DNA from: Listeria booriae
GTDB lineage: Bacteria > Bacillota > Bacilli > Lactobacillales > Listeriaceae
DNA: 64,000 bases
Assembly: GCF_000766865.1 (NCBI RefSeq)
Contig: NZ_JNFA01000023.1
Coordinates: 186,001-250,000, forward strand
Direction: 5' to 3'
A program made the translations under genes and the position numbers. The first letter of the stretch is position 1. Every line of letters begins with the position of its first letter. Positions 1-8,865 of the stretch are shown here, piece after piece. The notes below the pieces were generated by a model. The model had not been told where the DNA came from. It ran no database searches and saw only the letters and a program-made list of their open reading frames with translations.

Positions 1-156
1 AACGATTTCAAACTCAACTTTTTGACCTTCGTCAAGTGTTTTGAAACCTTCTCCTTGAATTGCGCTGAAGTGTACGAATACATCGTCGCCGCCTTCAACT
101 TCAATAAATCCAAAACCTTTTTCGCCATTGAACCATTTTACTGTACCTTCTTGCAT
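1..156 (-). CDS. csp: Cold-shock protein, 3' end outside window
   Basis: Single-stranded nucleic-acid-binding cold-shock protein acting as RNA chaperone in the cytoplasm. The 52 visible residues begin [10 protein letters not shown] and carry both RNA-binding motifs, KGFGFI (about residues 13-18) and VFVHFSAI (about 26-33). The family is about 66 aa, so roughly 14 residues lie beyond position 1. A GGAGG sequence sits about 10 nt upstream of the ATG at 156. The paralogue (cspA, B or D) cannot be assigned from this fragment. Confidence 0.95.
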   Translation of the reverse strand, partial: MQEGTVKWFNGEKGFGFIEVEGGDDVFVHFSAIQGEGFKTLDEGQKVEFEIV

Positions 157-537
157 GTGTCAAAAACCTCCAAAAATTTTTTCTTAATATGTTCCTTTTA
201 CAAATACAAAACTTACTGGGAAACTGCTAAACAACAAGCTTACCTTTGTTTTCATATAAAAATTCACATATTATAAAAGATACTCATCGTACAAAGAATC
301 AATATCCTTTATAACATGTGAATAAGCTCTTGCCAAGCCCACAGCATCCCAACAATGCACAAAAAGGGCAATATTAATTTTATTGATACACTTATTTTAC
401 CGCTTTCATTCTAAAAATGCAAGTAATATTTACCTATGTCAATGAATATTTTCGGGACATAAGAAGTGTTTTGTTTCACAATGTTTTCGCTATGAAAAAA
501 CCGCGACGGGCACTTTAGCCTTTCGCGGTTTTGTTAA
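157..537. other. Long csp upstream region
   Basis: About 380 bp without a gene, AT-rich, between csp and the PAP2 gene. On the minus strand a TATAAT lies at 270-275, which would give csp an untranslated leader of about 105 nt. Long leaders are usual for cold-shock mRNAs because they fold differently in the cold. No good -35 hexamer was found at 16-18 nt, so the promoter call is tentative. The PAP2 terminator occupies the right end. Confidence 0.45.
495..532 (-). terminator. Rho-independent terminator after the dapF-PAP2 unit
   Basis: Stem of 10 bp (AAAACCGCGA pairing with TCGCGGTTTT) followed on the minus strand by a T run. It lies 5 bp beyond the PAP2 stop codon and separates that unit from csp. 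Confidence 0.85.
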
Positions 538-1230
538 CTATTTTATGACGCTGCGATCTTTAATGCGCCATTTTACTAATAGATTATGCAGTGGTTCGCG
601 CACTAGGAAATACACGCCGAGTGAGATGAAGATGGAAGCAACGCCAAATAGGAAGCCACCAAATACGTCTGTTGGGTAATGCACGCCTAGATAAACGCGG
701 GAATACATGATGAAGAAAATCCAGCCTAAGCCGACAACACCAATCACGATTTTTGCCCACATTTGTCTTACTGTAAAAATTAAGAACATCGCTGCTAAGC
801 CGTAAAAAACAGTGCTCCCAGTCGCATGCCCACTTGGGAAACTAAAGCCAGTCTCCGCAATCAATCGATCGAAGTTAGGACGTGGTCTTTGGAAGATGTC
901 TTTTAAGATCGTGTTTAGCAAAACCGCACAAACAAGTACTGTTCCGCCAAACCACAGACCCACAACAAACTTGCGCATGAAGAATAAAATAACGACAACG
1001 ATAACGGTTAAAATAATAGCGGTTTCTGCGCTTCCGATAGTTGTTAACGTCTCAATCAAACTTGTTTTGGAAGCGGAAATATTTGTTTGAATCCGGCTGA
1101 TCCAATTTAAGTCAAATTTGGCAACCCAGCGCGGTTCTGAATTAACAGCCAGTGCTACGATAATAAAGATTAGTAGCGCAAAGCCACCGATTGCAAATAG
1201 CGGGATTGCTTTCTTTTTATTTGTGTTCAT
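538..1230 (-). CDS. PAP2-superfamily membrane phosphatase
   Basis: Membrane phosphatase of the PAP2 (PgpB/BcrC-like) family, expected to act on a lipid phosphate such as undecaprenyl pyrophosphate, phosphatidylglycerol phosphate or phosphatidate. The three signature motifs are present: K110 through R115-P116 (K-x6-RP type), PSGH at 132-135, and SR at 177-178 with H184 and D188. Several hydrophobic segments (about 9-30, 68-86, 88-106, 138-155, 160-175, 192-210) fit the six-helix fold. It follows dapF by 16 bp and probably shares its transcript; the RBS is AAGGAG. Substrate cannot be read from the sequence; recycling of the C55 lipid carrier is an attractive guess next to wall genes. Confidence 0.88.
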   Translation of the reverse strand: MNTNKKKAIPLFAIGGFALLIFIIVALAVNSEPRWVAKFDLNWISRIQTNISASKTSLIETLTTIGSAETAIILTVIVVVILFFMRKFVVGLWFGGTVLVCAVLLNTILKDIFQRPRPNFDRLIAETGFSFPSGHATGSTVFYGLAAMFLIFTVRQMWAKIVIGVVGLGWIFFIMYSRVYLGVHYPTDVFGGFLFGVASIFISLGVYFLVREPLHNLLVKWRIKDRSVIK

Positions 1231-1246
1231 ACATTTACTCCTTACA

Positions 1247-2236
1247 TCACTTATTTTTTTGTAAAAATGCTTTCACTTCTTCTACCATTGCTTGATATTT
1301 AGCTTGTTCTCCTGTTTCGCTTTTTTCAAGAAGGTTCATTGTTGTTGCTGTGATAGCAAGTTTCCCATGATAAACAAAGGTGGCATTGCCGATAAGTTGC
1401 AAATGAAGCGCCCCTTCTTTATCTTTAGCTGCTGTCACTTGTACGCGCCCACCATTGTTATACACGTTTACAGGCGTTTCCAGTGTATCATTATGAAGCA
1501 GCTTTTTCATCAGACTTGAGGCCGACATCGCCGTTCCACACGCATTTGTAAAACCAACACCACGCTCGAACGTCCGCACATAAATCGTGTCTTCCGTGAT
1601 ATTTTTCACGAAACTCACATTCACGCCATCTGTAAAATAAGGATTTTTCCCATTTAAATACGTAGAAAGCGTTTCTTGTTTGTCCGAATCCAGCACATCC
1701 TGATCTACAAACGTAATTAAATGCGGATTGGGTACGGCTACCGCTGAAAAACGAAGCGTATCATCCAATGCAGGGATCACCTCATCATACAGCTTAGATT
1801 CCGGCCAGTTTAACGGCAAAGCTTCTGGTTCAAATAAAACAGGTGAAATTTCCACTTGATATGTCGGAATGTCATTGCCAATTTCAGCAGCTTTCGATAC
1901 GTGCAGTGTTGCTTTCATCGTTTCTACCGTTGCTTCTGACACGCCCTCTTTTTCTAACAAGTAACGAGCCACCGTACGCAGCCCATTTCCGCACATAGAC
2001 GCTTCAGAGCCATCTGCATTAAAAACTCGCATACGACCGATTGAGGTACCGTCTGAGGCTTCTGAGACGAATAAAATCCCATCCGCACCGCCGAGCATCT
2101 CATCACGATTACAAATACGAATAGCAAGCGCCGCCCGATTCGTATCTTCCCACGTCGAAATACCGTTAGCCACCTCATCAATCAGGAAAAAATCATTTTG
2201 CGAACCATGGACTTTTATAAAATCGATATGTGCCAT
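1247..2236 (-). CDS. dapF: Diaminopimelate epimerase
   Basis: Converts LL- to meso-diaminopimelate, the cross-linking amino acid of mDAP peptidoglycan and lysine precursor; cytosolic, cofactor-independent. The two catalytic cysteines are C82 (in SMCGNG) and C233 (in NACGTAMSA), the acid-base pair of the family. At 329 aa it is longer than the roughly 280-aa B. subtilis protein, through inserted and C-terminal sequence, as I recall for Listeria. The ATG at 2236 is chosen because GGAGGG lies 7 nt upstream; an in-frame TTG at 2251 overlaps that RBS. MurE in this window carries the mDAP-type DNPR motif, so the product of DapF is used there. Confidence 0.95.
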   Translation of the reverse strand: MAHIDFIKVHGSQNDFFLIDEVANGISTWEDTNRAALAIRICNRDEMLGGADGILFVSEASDGTSIGRMRVFNADGSEASMCGNGLRTVARYLLEKEGVSEATVETMKATLHVSKAAEIGNDIPTYQVEISPVLFEPEALPLNWPESKLYDEVIPALDDTLRFSAVAVPNPHLITFVDQDVLDSDKQETLSTYLNGKNPYFTDGVNVSFVKNITEDTIYVRTFERGVGFTNACGTAMSASSLMKKLLHNDTLETPVNVYNNGGRVQVTAAKDKEGALHLQLIGNATFVYHGKLAITATTMNLLEKSETGEQAKYQAMVEEVKAFLQKNK

Positions 2237-2256
2237 ACAAGGTCCCTCCAATTCTA

Positions 2257-2302
2257 AAAAACATCATGAGCACGAAGGAATACTCCCATCATGCTCACGC
2301 GT
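2257..2302 (-). terminator. Possible terminator after ileS
   Basis: On the minus strand a short stem TGAGCA/TGCTCA, then a few bases, then a T6 run, between the ileS stop and the dapF start. The stem is short and the T run is offset, so read-through into dapF is likely. Confidence 0.4.
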
Positions 2303-2310
2303 TTCAACGA

Positions 2311-5070
2311 TTAATAATTTTCCGTTACAATTTCCGCACAACGTTTACACAAGGTTGGGTGGTTAGCATCTACGCCGACATCTTTCTTCACGACACGACA
2401 ACGTTCACACGTTTCACCTTCTGCAACCGTCACGGCAACTGCTACATGCTGATCCTTCACCGCACCCTCAGGCGCCGCGTCAAGACCCGCCACTAATTCA
2501 AAGTCTGAGACAATCAATAATTGCGCAAAGTCACCTTCTAGTGAATCAAACAATTCTTTCGCTTCATCATCTGCGAATAATGTTACTTTTGCAAGCATTG
2601 ATTTACCGATGATTTTCTCATTACGCGCTTCTTCCAATGCTTTTTGGACAACGTCGCGAATTTGCATGAACTGATCCCATTTTGCTGTAATCGCTTCTGT
2701 GCCTTGGTAATGCTTCACTTCCGGCATTTCCGACAAATGCACACTAGCTTCCGCCTGATTTCCAAGATGCGACCAAACTTCGTCCGCAGTATGTGGCAAA
2801 ATTGGTGCTAATAACTTCGTAAGCGTCACAACAGCTTCATAGAACACCGTTTGCATCGCACGACGATCTTTGCTATCCGCTGCTTCAATATACACAACAT
2901 CTTTCGCAAAGTCCATGTAAAACTGGCTAAGTTCTACCGTACAGAAATTATTGATTTGGTGATAAATCGCCGAAAACTCATATTTATCATAGTTCGCACG
3001 AACATTTTTTACTAACTCATCTAATTTAATAAGTAAATATTGATCGACTTCGCGTAAATCTTCGTAAGCCACGGCATTATTAGCTGGCGTGAAATCTGCC
3101 AAGTTTCCTAGTAAGAAACGCATCGTATTACGGATTTTACGGTAAACTTCCGATACTTGTTTCAAAATATTGTCACTGATACGCACGTCCGCTTGGTAAT
3201 CAACAGAAGCAACCCATAAACGCACGATATCGGCGCCAAGTTGATTAATCACTTTACCTGGAAGCATTGTATTTCCTAGTGATTTACTCATTTTACGACC
3301 ATCACCATCTAATGCAAAACCGTGACTCAACACATTACGATATGGCGATTCGCCAGTGATAGCAACGCTTGTCGTTAAGGAAGAGTTAAACCAACCACGA
3401 TATTGGTCAGAACCTTCCATGTAAAGATCTGCTGGACGATTCAAGTAAGGACGCGCTTCTAGAACCGCTTGATGACTCGTTCCTGAATCAAACCAAACAT
3501 CCATAATATCATTTTCTTTTGTAAATTCACCATTTGGACTACCTTCATGTGTAAATCCTTCTGGTAATAAATCTTTCGCTTCTCGTTCAAACCAAACGTC
3601 TGAACCATGCTCGCGGAACAATTCGGATACGTGATGAATCGTTTCATCTGTGATAATAGCTTCCCCGTTCTCTGCATAGAAAATCGGTAGCGGAACGCCC
3701 CACACACGTTGACGTGAGATAACCCAGTCGCCTCGGTCACGAACCATGTTGAACAAGCGTGTTTCGCCCCATGCCGGTGTCCAAGTTACTTTTTGTACAG
3801 CGTCTAGCAGTTCTTGACGGAATTTGTCAATAGAAGCAAACCATTGCGCTGTAGCACGGAAAATAACCGGTTTCTTCGTACGCCAATCATGTGGATACGA
3901 GTGCGTAATGAATTCCATTTTTAGCAATGCGCCGACTTCTTCTAGTTTTTCCGTTACCATTTTGTTCGCCGTATCATAAAATACACCTTCAAATCCTGGC
4001 GCTTCTTCTGTGAAAACACCACGATCATCTAACGGCGCCAAAACTTCTAAATTATACTTCTGTCCGATTAGAAAATCGTCTTCCCCGTGTCCAGGAGCTG
4101 TATGGACGGCACCTGTTCCAGCATCTGCTGTTGCGTGTTCCCCGTTCATTACTAAAGAATCGCGGTCATAGAATGGGTGTTTCGTAACGACGCGATCGAG
4201 TTCAGAACCACGAACGGTTTTGATAACTTCTGCATCTTCCCAGCCTAGTGTTTCACGCAAGCTGTTTAGCAAGCTTTCTGCTACAACGTATTTCGCGCCA
4301 TTGACAGCAACGACTACGTATTCTAAATCTGGATTCACCGTAATACCCATATTGGCAGGCATTGTCCACGGTGTGGTTGTCCAAATAACGATGTTTGTAT
4401 CTGTATCTAATACGCCTTTACCATCTGTTACTTTAAAAGCAACAAAGATAGATGCGGATTTCTTATCTTGATATTCGATTTCTGCTTCTGCTAGGGCAGA
4501 TTCACTGGATGGTGACCAGTAGACAGGTTTTTTACCTTTGTAAATGTAGCCTTTTTTCGCCATTTCACCAAAAACTTTGATTTGTTCTGCTTCGTATTCT
4601 GGTTGTAGCGTGATGTACGGATTTGCCCATTCGCCAGTTACGCCTAGACGTTTGAAACCTGCGCGTTGGATATCGACTTGTTTGTAAGCATATTCTGCAC
4701 AAAGTTTACGGAATTCAGCCACAGACATTTCTTTACGTTTAACGCCTTTGTTTGCTAATGCTTGTTCGATTGGCAAGCCGTGTGTATCCCAGCCAGGTAC
4801 GTATGGGGAACGGAAACCGCTCATTGATTTTTGACGAACGATGATGTCTTTGATGACTTTGTTCATCGCGTGTCCCATGTGTAATTCACCATTTGCGTAT
4901 GGCGGGCCATCGTGTAGGATAAATGTTGGTTTGTCCGCGTTTTTTTGTTGAATTTCGTCGTAAAGGTTCATTTCTTCCCATTTTGTTTGCCATTCTGGTT
5001 CTTTGTTTGGCAGGTTACCTCGCATCGGGAATTCTGTTTTTGGCATGAGTAGTGTATCTTTGTATTCCAT
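2311..5070 (-). CDS. ileS: Isoleucyl-tRNA synthetase
   Basis: Charges tRNA-Ile; class I aminoacyl-tRNA synthetase with a CP1 editing domain that removes misacylated valine. The class signatures are HMGH at 64-67 (HIGH motif) and KMSKS near residue 592. The C-terminus has a CxxC...CxxC zinc-binding tail (CERC ... CKRC) within the last 40 residues. Length 919 aa matches the Gram-positive form. The start ATG at 5070 has an AGGAGA RBS. Expression is controlled by the T-box leader upstream. The zinc tail and domain layout suggest the mupirocin-sensitive bacterial class rather than the eukaryote-like resistant one (inference). Confidence 0.98.
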   Translation of the reverse strand: MEYKDTLLMPKTEFPMRGNLPNKEPEWQTKWEEMNLYDEIQQKNADKPTFILHDGPPYANGELHMGHAMNKVIKDIIVRQKSMSGFRSPYVPGWDTHGLPIEQALANKGVKRKEMSVAEFRKLCAEYAYKQVDIQRAGFKRLGVTGEWANPYITLQPEYEAEQIKVFGEMAKKGYIYKGKKPVYWSPSSESALAEAEIEYQDKKSASIFVAFKVTDGKGVLDTDTNIVIWTTTPWTMPANMGITVNPDLEYVVVAVNGAKYVVAESLLNSLRETLGWEDAEVIKTVRGSELDRVVTKHPFYDRDSLVMNGEHATADAGTGAVHTAPGHGEDDFLIGQKYNLEVLAPLDDRGVFTEEAPGFEGVFYDTANKMVTEKLEEVGALLKMEFITHSYPHDWRTKKPVIFRATAQWFASIDKFRQELLDAVQKVTWTPAWGETRLFNMVRDRGDWVISRQRVWGVPLPIFYAENGEAIITDETIHHVSELFREHGSDVWFEREAKDLLPEGFTHEGSPNGEFTKENDIMDVWFDSGTSHQAVLEARPYLNRPADLYMEGSDQYRGWFNSSLTTSVAITGESPYRNVLSHGFALDGDGRKMSKSLGNTMLPGKVINQLGADIVRLWVASVDYQADVRISDNILKQVSEVYRKIRNTMRFLLGNLADFTPANNAVAYEDLREVDQYLLIKLDELVKNVRANYDKYEFSAIYHQINNFCTVELSQFYMDFAKDVVYIEAADSKDRRAMQTVFYEAVVTLTKLLAPILPHTADEVWSHLGNQAEASVHLSEMPEVKHYQGTEAITAKWDQFMQIRDVVQKALEEARNEKIIGKSMLAKVTLFADDEAKELFDSLEGDFAQLLIVSDFELVAGLDAAPEGAVKDQHVAVAVTVAEGETCERCRVVKKDVGVDANHPTLCKRCAEIVTENY

Positions 5071-5125
5071 TGGTTTTTGTCTCCTTTTTGTTTAAATATT
5101 TTTGAAAAGTGTATTTTGTTGATTT

Positions 5126-5226
5126 GAATGAAATGAAACTGCCTTCCTTTTAAAGGCTTTGTGATGAGAAACAATGTTTATGCTTTTGGAGTTTAGCGTC
5201 ATGTTCGGCGCCTCCGGATCCAGCTT
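5126..5226. repeat. Tandem intergenic repeat, copy 1
   Basis: A 101-bp unit starting GAATGAAATGAAACTGCC and ending GGATCCAGCTT that recurs at 5281-5380 with about seven differences. It lies between the ileS start codon and the T-box terminator, in the transcribed leader. A preceding block (about 5104-5121, GTATTTTGTTGA) is also repeated near 5242-5257, so the duplication period is about 155 bp. Confidence 0.85.
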
Positions 5227-5280
5227 TGTTGTGGTTCTTGCGAAGCGTATTTTGCTGAGTTAGAACCTCAATATGCAGTT

Positions 5281-5380
5281 GAATGAAATGAAACTGCCTT
5301 CCTTTTAAAGGCTTTGTGCTGAAAACAATGTTTGTGCCTTTGGAGTTTGACGTCATGTTCAGCGCCTCCGGATCCAGCTT
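5281..5380. repeat. Tandem intergenic repeat, copy 2
   Basis: Second copy of the unit at 5126-5226, 100 bp, one base shorter and about 93% identical by eye. It is separated from copy 1 by about 54 bp that include an extra 18 bp or so not present before copy 1. Short reading frames across the repeats look like chance translations. Confidence 0.85.
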
Positions 5381-5502
5381 CACACGCCAGCCCTTCGGAA
5401 ACTTCACGCCCTCCGAAAAAGTCAAAAGAGGACTTTTCCTGCGGCCGCTCCAGTTTCTGTCAGGGCTAAACGGGCGTGTTCAGCTTTTCGTTTTCAAAAC
5501 AA

Positions 5503-5750
5503 AAAACCCATCCCCTAAAAAAGGGACGAGTTTATTTATCGCGGTACCACCCTTGTTGACATTGATTTTGTATCTTTGCCCACTTCGTTCCATCGTTAAC
5601 GCCGACGTACGCTGTTTCTTAGTTGGCCATGTTCTGGCTGTTCGGAAAAAGAGCTCCAGAGTGATTTCTAATGTTCCATTCTATTGCTGTGCTTACACCG
5701 ACCACAGCTCGCTTGAAAAATAGAATTTGGGTGGAACTTGTACTTGTCTC
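5503..5750 (-). promoter_or_regulatory. T-box leader (Ile) controlling ileS
   Basis: T-box riboswitch read on the minus strand. The antiterminator element AGGGTGGTACCGCG is at 5540-5553. A terminator stem follows at 5506-5532 (ACTCGTCCC pairing with GGGATGGGT) with a T6 run. In the expected specifier-loop position, GAAATCAC places an ATC (Ile) codon at 5663-5665, near the 3' end of stem I. Uncharged tRNA-Ile should pair with ATC and with the T-box sequence and let transcription continue to ileS, 430 bp further on. Confidence 0.93.
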
Positions 5751-5751
5751 T

Positions 5752-5757
5752 ATTATA
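5752..5757 (-). promoter_or_regulatory. Probable -10 of the ileS leader promoter
   Basis: TATAAT on the minus strand just upstream of the T-box stem I, overlapping the divIVA stop codon. No convincing -35 hexamer is visible in the divIVA 3' end. Confidence 0.5.
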
Positions 5758-6289
5758 GCTTCTCGATATTTAGTTCTTCTTCTACTTTCACTGGGTCAGC
5801 AGATTTTAACTCCGTCGCGTCGACTTCGTATTCCATCAGCTGTTGCCAGTCATCACTCTTAATTAAATCCATTTGTGTTTCTACTAGCAAGCGTAAACGT
5901 TCGCGGAAAACTTTCGATTGGCGTTTCAAATCTTCAATTTCAATCGCGATTTTACGTGCTTTCGATAATGAATCGCTTAAAATACGGTCGGCGTCTTTCT
6001 CTGCTTCACGTACAATTAACTTCGCTTCTTTGTCTGCATTATCAATCACTTGGTTCGCAGCTTCTTGCGCAACGATGAGTGATTTGTTCAGTGTTTCTTC
6101 GATGTTTGTGAAATGCCCTAGACGATCATCTCTGGAAGATAGTGTCTCCTCTAAGCGTTTCTTCTCTTTAATGAGTTGTTCATAATCCTTAATAATCTGA
6201 TCGAGGAATTCGTTCACCTCGTCCTCTTCATAACCTCTAAAACCACGGCTAAACTCTTTGTTATGTATATCCAGCGGTGATAATGGCAT
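5753..6289 (-). CDS. divIVA: Cell-division and polarity protein DivIVA
   Basis: Curved-membrane-binding coiled-coil scaffold that collects at septa and poles and recruits other proteins. The 178-aa protein has the conserved N-terminal lipid-binding segment (PLSPLDIHNKEF, then RGFRGY and EVNEFLDQ) followed by long heptad-rich coiled coil and an acidic tail. The start is the ATG at 6289, preceded by GGAGGT at 8 nt; an upstream in-frame ATG at 6304 is part of the RBS region. It ends the division part of the cluster and has its own promoter. Confidence 0.96.
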   Translation of the reverse strand: MPLSPLDIHNKEFSRGFRGYEEDEVNEFLDQIIKDYEQLIKEKKRLEETLSSRDDRLGHFTNIEETLNKSLIVAQEAANQVIDNADKEAKLIVREAEKDADRILSDSLSKARKIAIEIEDLKRQSKVFRERLRLLVETQMDLIKSDDWQQLMEYEVDATELKSADPVKVEEELNIEKL

Positions 6290-6342
6290 GTTCAACACCT
6301 CCATATGGTCAAAGCCTAAGCAAATTCTAGGCTAGCCCTTCT

Positions 6343-6351
6343 ATTATACCA
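6343..6351 (-). promoter_or_regulatory. Extended -10 promoter of divIVA
   Basis: TGGTATAAT on the minus strand, 54 nt before the divIVA start. No -35 match at the usual distance, which is tolerated with an extended -10. The leader contains a 6-bp hairpin (AGCCTA/TAGGCT) at 6313-6333. Confidence 0.65.
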
Positions 6352-6432
6352 TAAAATTTGATATATACCTGTCTACTACTATAATAAAATTCCGACTTTC
6401 TCGCAAGTATTTTCGTCTTAAAAGTATAAAAA

Positions 6433-7209
6433 TTACTTAAGATGACCGATTTCAATGCGAATCTTGTCTTTTTTCGTGTGTCCGTTGATTTCACCAAGTT
6501 TCACGCGACCAAATCCTCGAGCAGAAATAATATCTTTTTCCTCACATTCAAAATCTGGATTTTCTACCGTTTTCCAGTTCACTTTCACTAACTTCGCTTG
6601 CACGAGTTGTTTTGCTTTTTGACGAGAAATGTTATGCGCAGTTGCTACGACAAGGTCTAAACGCAAACTTGTAATCGTCGTGCTGGCGAATTCCCAGTCC
6701 AAATGAACAGGTAGCGAATCGGTCAGCGGCATTTCTTCCAACATGACATTCACTTTCCCTATTTTATCAAGTTGCAAACTAACATAGTCCTTCATTTCTG
6801 TCATCACGAAAAACTGCCACAGCTCTCCTTGTGTCAAAATGTCACCAAAAATATCGCGCTTCATTCCAAGCGACATCATCGTGCCCAAAATTTTCTGATG
6901 TGTTAGCGTCGTGAACTTCACCGGATAGCGAATATCATATAACGTAATATTAAAATCAGCGTCGGCCGGCTCATAATAGTCAGGGTAAATAAGCGCCCGT
7001 CTGCGTTCTGCATGGCTCACACCACCCCAGAATTTCACTTTTACATGCTCGTAACCACCAACAACCGTCTCTAGAATATAGCGTTGACGCGGGTCCATAA
7101 AGTCAGTCAAATGCGGCGTATACTGATCTTCGACTTGCACAATCCATTCCAAGGCCACATCAATAAACGCATGTTCTTCTGCTCTAAAATGTTGATAAAT
7201 TCCTTCCAT
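6433..7209 (-). CDS. ylmH: S4-domain RNA-binding protein YlmH
   Basis: 258-aa protein with an N-terminal YlmH-specific domain and a C-terminal S4 RNA-binding domain (about residues 180-240, with LRLDLVVATAHNISRQKAK). Family work links YlmH-type proteins to the ribosome, including a role like RqcP in ribosome-associated quality control in B. subtilis (recalled). It sits in the usual ylm cluster upstream of divIVA. A terminator between ylmG and this gene implies partial read-through or its own start. RBS GGGAG. Confidence 0.93.
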   Translation of the reverse strand: MEGIYQHFRAEEHAFIDVALEWIVQVEDQYTPHLTDFMDPRQRYILETVVGGYEHVKVKFWGGVSHAERRRALIYPDYYEPADADFNITLYDIRYPVKFTTLTHQKILGTMMSLGMKRDIFGDILTQGELWQFFVMTEMKDYVSLQLDKIGKVNVMLEEMPLTDSLPVHLDWEFASTTITSLRLDLVVATAHNISRQKAKQLVQAKLVKVNWKTVENPDFECEEKDIISARGFGRVKLGEINGHTKKDKIRIEIGHLK

Positions 7210-7279
7210 AAGCCCTTACTCCCTTTAAGTTAACTATTTCTTGCGCCACGTTAATATGGCCCCCATTTTAAATACCACT

Positions 7280-7335
7280 AAAAAAATACCGAAGACAAAT
7301 CTACCTGATAAAACAGATAAGCTTCATTTCGGTAT
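7280..7335 (-). terminator. Terminator between ylmG and ylmH
   Basis: Minus-strand hairpin: ATACCGAA pairs with TTCGGTAT, the stem extending with GAAGCTTATCTG opposite CAGGTAGATTTGTC, followed by TTTTTT. It sits inside what is usually one operon. Confidence 0.75.
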
Positions 7336-7341
7336 CCTTAT

Positions 7342-7629
7342 TTACACAACAATCGGCAGTATATAATTATATACTAAGTACTGTAATCCAAACGTCGCCA
7401 TTCGAATTGCAAAAAAGGCAATGATTGGCGATAAGTCAAGCACTCCACCAATCGGCGGAATGATTTTCCGGAACGGTGCTAAAACAGGCTCACAAATCTT
7501 GGACAAAAAGCGGCCAAATCCTGTTTCATACGCGCCTGGAAACCATGACATCAAAATATAAACGAACAGTACATACGGGAAGTAATCTAATACGACGAAA
7601 ACATAATGTGCAATCTGATATGCTAAAAT
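7342..7629 (-). CDS. ylmG: YggT-family membrane protein YlmG, ATT start
   Basis: Small membrane protein with two YggT repeats, about 95 aa; the family is tied to division and cell-shape clusters but the function is unclear. The part from ILMSWFPGA onward, with PFRKIIPPIGG and DLSPIIAFFAIR, is typical. No ATG, GTG or TTG begins the full family-length frame: it opens after a TAA, and the first codons are CAC ATT TTA GCA TAT CAG. GAGGTG lies 6 nt before ATT at 7629, and the following LAYQI resembles the recalled B. subtilis N-terminus (MLLAYQI). I infer ATT initiation. A start at the internal TTG or ATG (7554/7551) would delete the first transmembrane segment. Lies 14 bp after sepF. Confidence 0.82.
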   Translation of the reverse strand: MLAYQIAHYVFVVLDYFPYVLFVYILMSWFPGAYETGFGRFLSKICEPVLAPFRKIIPPIGGVLDLSPIIAFFAIRMATFGLQYLVYNYILPIVV

Positions 7630-7643
7630 GTGTTACACCTCAT

Positions 7644-8138
7644 TTACATAAAATCTTGTTCTTCCAACATCTCCGAAATCGCGCCATCAACTTCGACGTT
7701 CTCCGGTGTGCAAAGGAAAATATTATTACCGATGCGTTGGATATCTCCACCTAAAGCATACACTGTTCCGCTTAAAAAGTCTACAATACGAATAGCCTGA
7801 TCGTGACTAATGCGCTGTAAATTCACAACGACTGTCTTATACTCTTTCAAGTAATCCGAAAGTTCTTGTGCTTCTGCGTAAACGCGCGGTTCTACTAATA
7901 CCATTTGACTTGAAAATTGCGCACCATTCATGCTCACAACTTTATGCTCGTCTACCGCATCATTTTGATTTGTAAAATAATTTTTAGCTGTTGGTTTTTT
8001 CATCTTTTTCTCAGCGGGAACTTCACGAATGTATTGCTGTTGTGGTTTTGCTGCAACTGGCTGTTGTTCTTCTTCGTAATATTCTTCGCCTTCCTCATCT
8101 AAGAAAAAGTAAGATTTGAATTTATCTTTTAATCCCAT
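7644..8138 (-). CDS. sepF: Cell-division protein SepF
   Basis: FtsZ-bundling membrane anchor of the Gram-positive divisome. 164 aa: N-terminal amphipathic membrane-targeting helix ([12 protein letters not shown]), an acidic, Gln-rich linker (about 14-80), and the C-terminal SepF domain (about 85-160) with [22 protein letters not shown]-type core. Start ATG with GGAGGT 9 nt upstream. Sits between ylmE and ylmG as in B. subtilis. Confidence 0.97.
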   Translation of the reverse strand: MGLKDKFKSYFFLDEEGEEYYEEEQQPVAAKPQQQYIREVPAEKKMKKPTAKNYFTNQNDAVDEHKVVSMNGAQFSSQMVLVEPRVYAEAQELSDYLKEYKTVVVNLQRISHDQAIRIVDFLSGTVYALGGDIQRIGNNIFLCTPENVEVDGAISEMLEEQDFM

Positions 8139-8157
8139 CTGATTTACACCTCCACAT

Positions 8158-8835
8158 TTAGTTTTCCTCTACTAAAGCTCTACCTACTCTGATAAATGTT
8201 GCGCCGTCTTCTATTGCAATCTCGAAATCGTTCGTCATTCCCATCGATAACTCATGACACGGAACGTTTGCGATTCCAAGCTTCTCTATTTCTAGTTGCA
8301 ATGCTTTTAATCCTTGAAAAACGTGATGTAAAGTCTGCTCATCATCGGTGTTTGGAGCCATCGTCATTAATCCAACAATTTCGACGTGTTGATAGTTTTG
8401 TGATTGGACAAAAGCAAGCGCTTCTTCTGCGTTAAAACCGTGCTTTGTCTCTTCTTCGGAAATATTGACTTGTAAAAAACAGGCCACTTTTTCCGTTGCT
8501 CGTTTTTCAATCTCATCGGCAAGCGATTTGCGATCCAATGAGTGTAAAAAGCTTATATGTGGAAGGATGGCTCGGACTTTTCGTGTTTGCAGTGAACCGA
8601 TATAATGCCAAACGATGTCGGTCTTATCCGCCAATGCTGCCACTTTTTCTGTAAAAACATCGGCACGATTTTCACCGAAATGGCGAACGCCTAAATCATA
8701 TAGCTTTTCCATTGCCGCCACATCGACCGTTTTAGTTACGGCAACAAGATGGACATCACTTCTGTCGCGCCCACTTGTTTGTGCTGCTTTGGCAATCCTT
8801 GTTTCGATTTTTTGCAAATTGTCGTTATAGCTCAT
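8158..8835 (-). CDS. ylmE: PLP-homeostasis protein, YggS family
   Basis: Pyridoxal-phosphate-binding protein of the YggS/PROSC family (fold-type III), involved in vitamin B6 and amino-acid homeostasis rather than catalysis. The PLP lysine lies in LVAVTKTV (about residues 31-38), with HFGENR and HSLDR motifs further on and the glycine-rich phosphate pocket near LSMGMTNDF. 225 aa is the usual length. It directly follows ftsZ; ylmD, present between them in B. subtilis, is absent here. Confidence 0.95.
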   Translation of the reverse strand: MSYNDNLQKIETRIAKAAQTSGRDRSDVHLVAVTKTVDVAAMEKLYDLGVRHFGENRADVFTEKVAALADKTDIVWHYIGSLQTRKVRAILPHISFLHSLDRKSLADEIEKRATEKVACFLQVNISEEETKHGFNAEEALAFVQSQNYQHVEIVGLMTMAPNTDDEQTLHHVFQGLKALQLEIEKLGIANVPCHELSMGMTNDFEIAIEDGATFIRVGRALVEEN

Positions 8836-8865
8836 CTCATATCACCTAATTTTAAATAGTCTTTT

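Noticed and set aside
405-420. cre-like sequence (TGAAAGCGGTAAAA, minus strand) upstream of csp
   Set aside because: Ends in AA rather than CA, and csp genes are not known catabolite-repression targets; likely chance. A similar weak match near 37515-37530 was rejected for the same reason.
5430-5450. NotI-type GCGGCCGC and nearby GGATCC sites as vector contamination
   Set aside because: They lie in a repeated native-looking leader between conserved genes, and the surrounding sequence is not a known polylinker.
5150-5723. Short frames over the ileS leader (for example 5150-5425 minus, 5316-5723 plus)
   Set aside because: They lie in the tandem repeat and T-box, where RNA structure explains the sequence; the duplicated peptide results from the DNA repeat.
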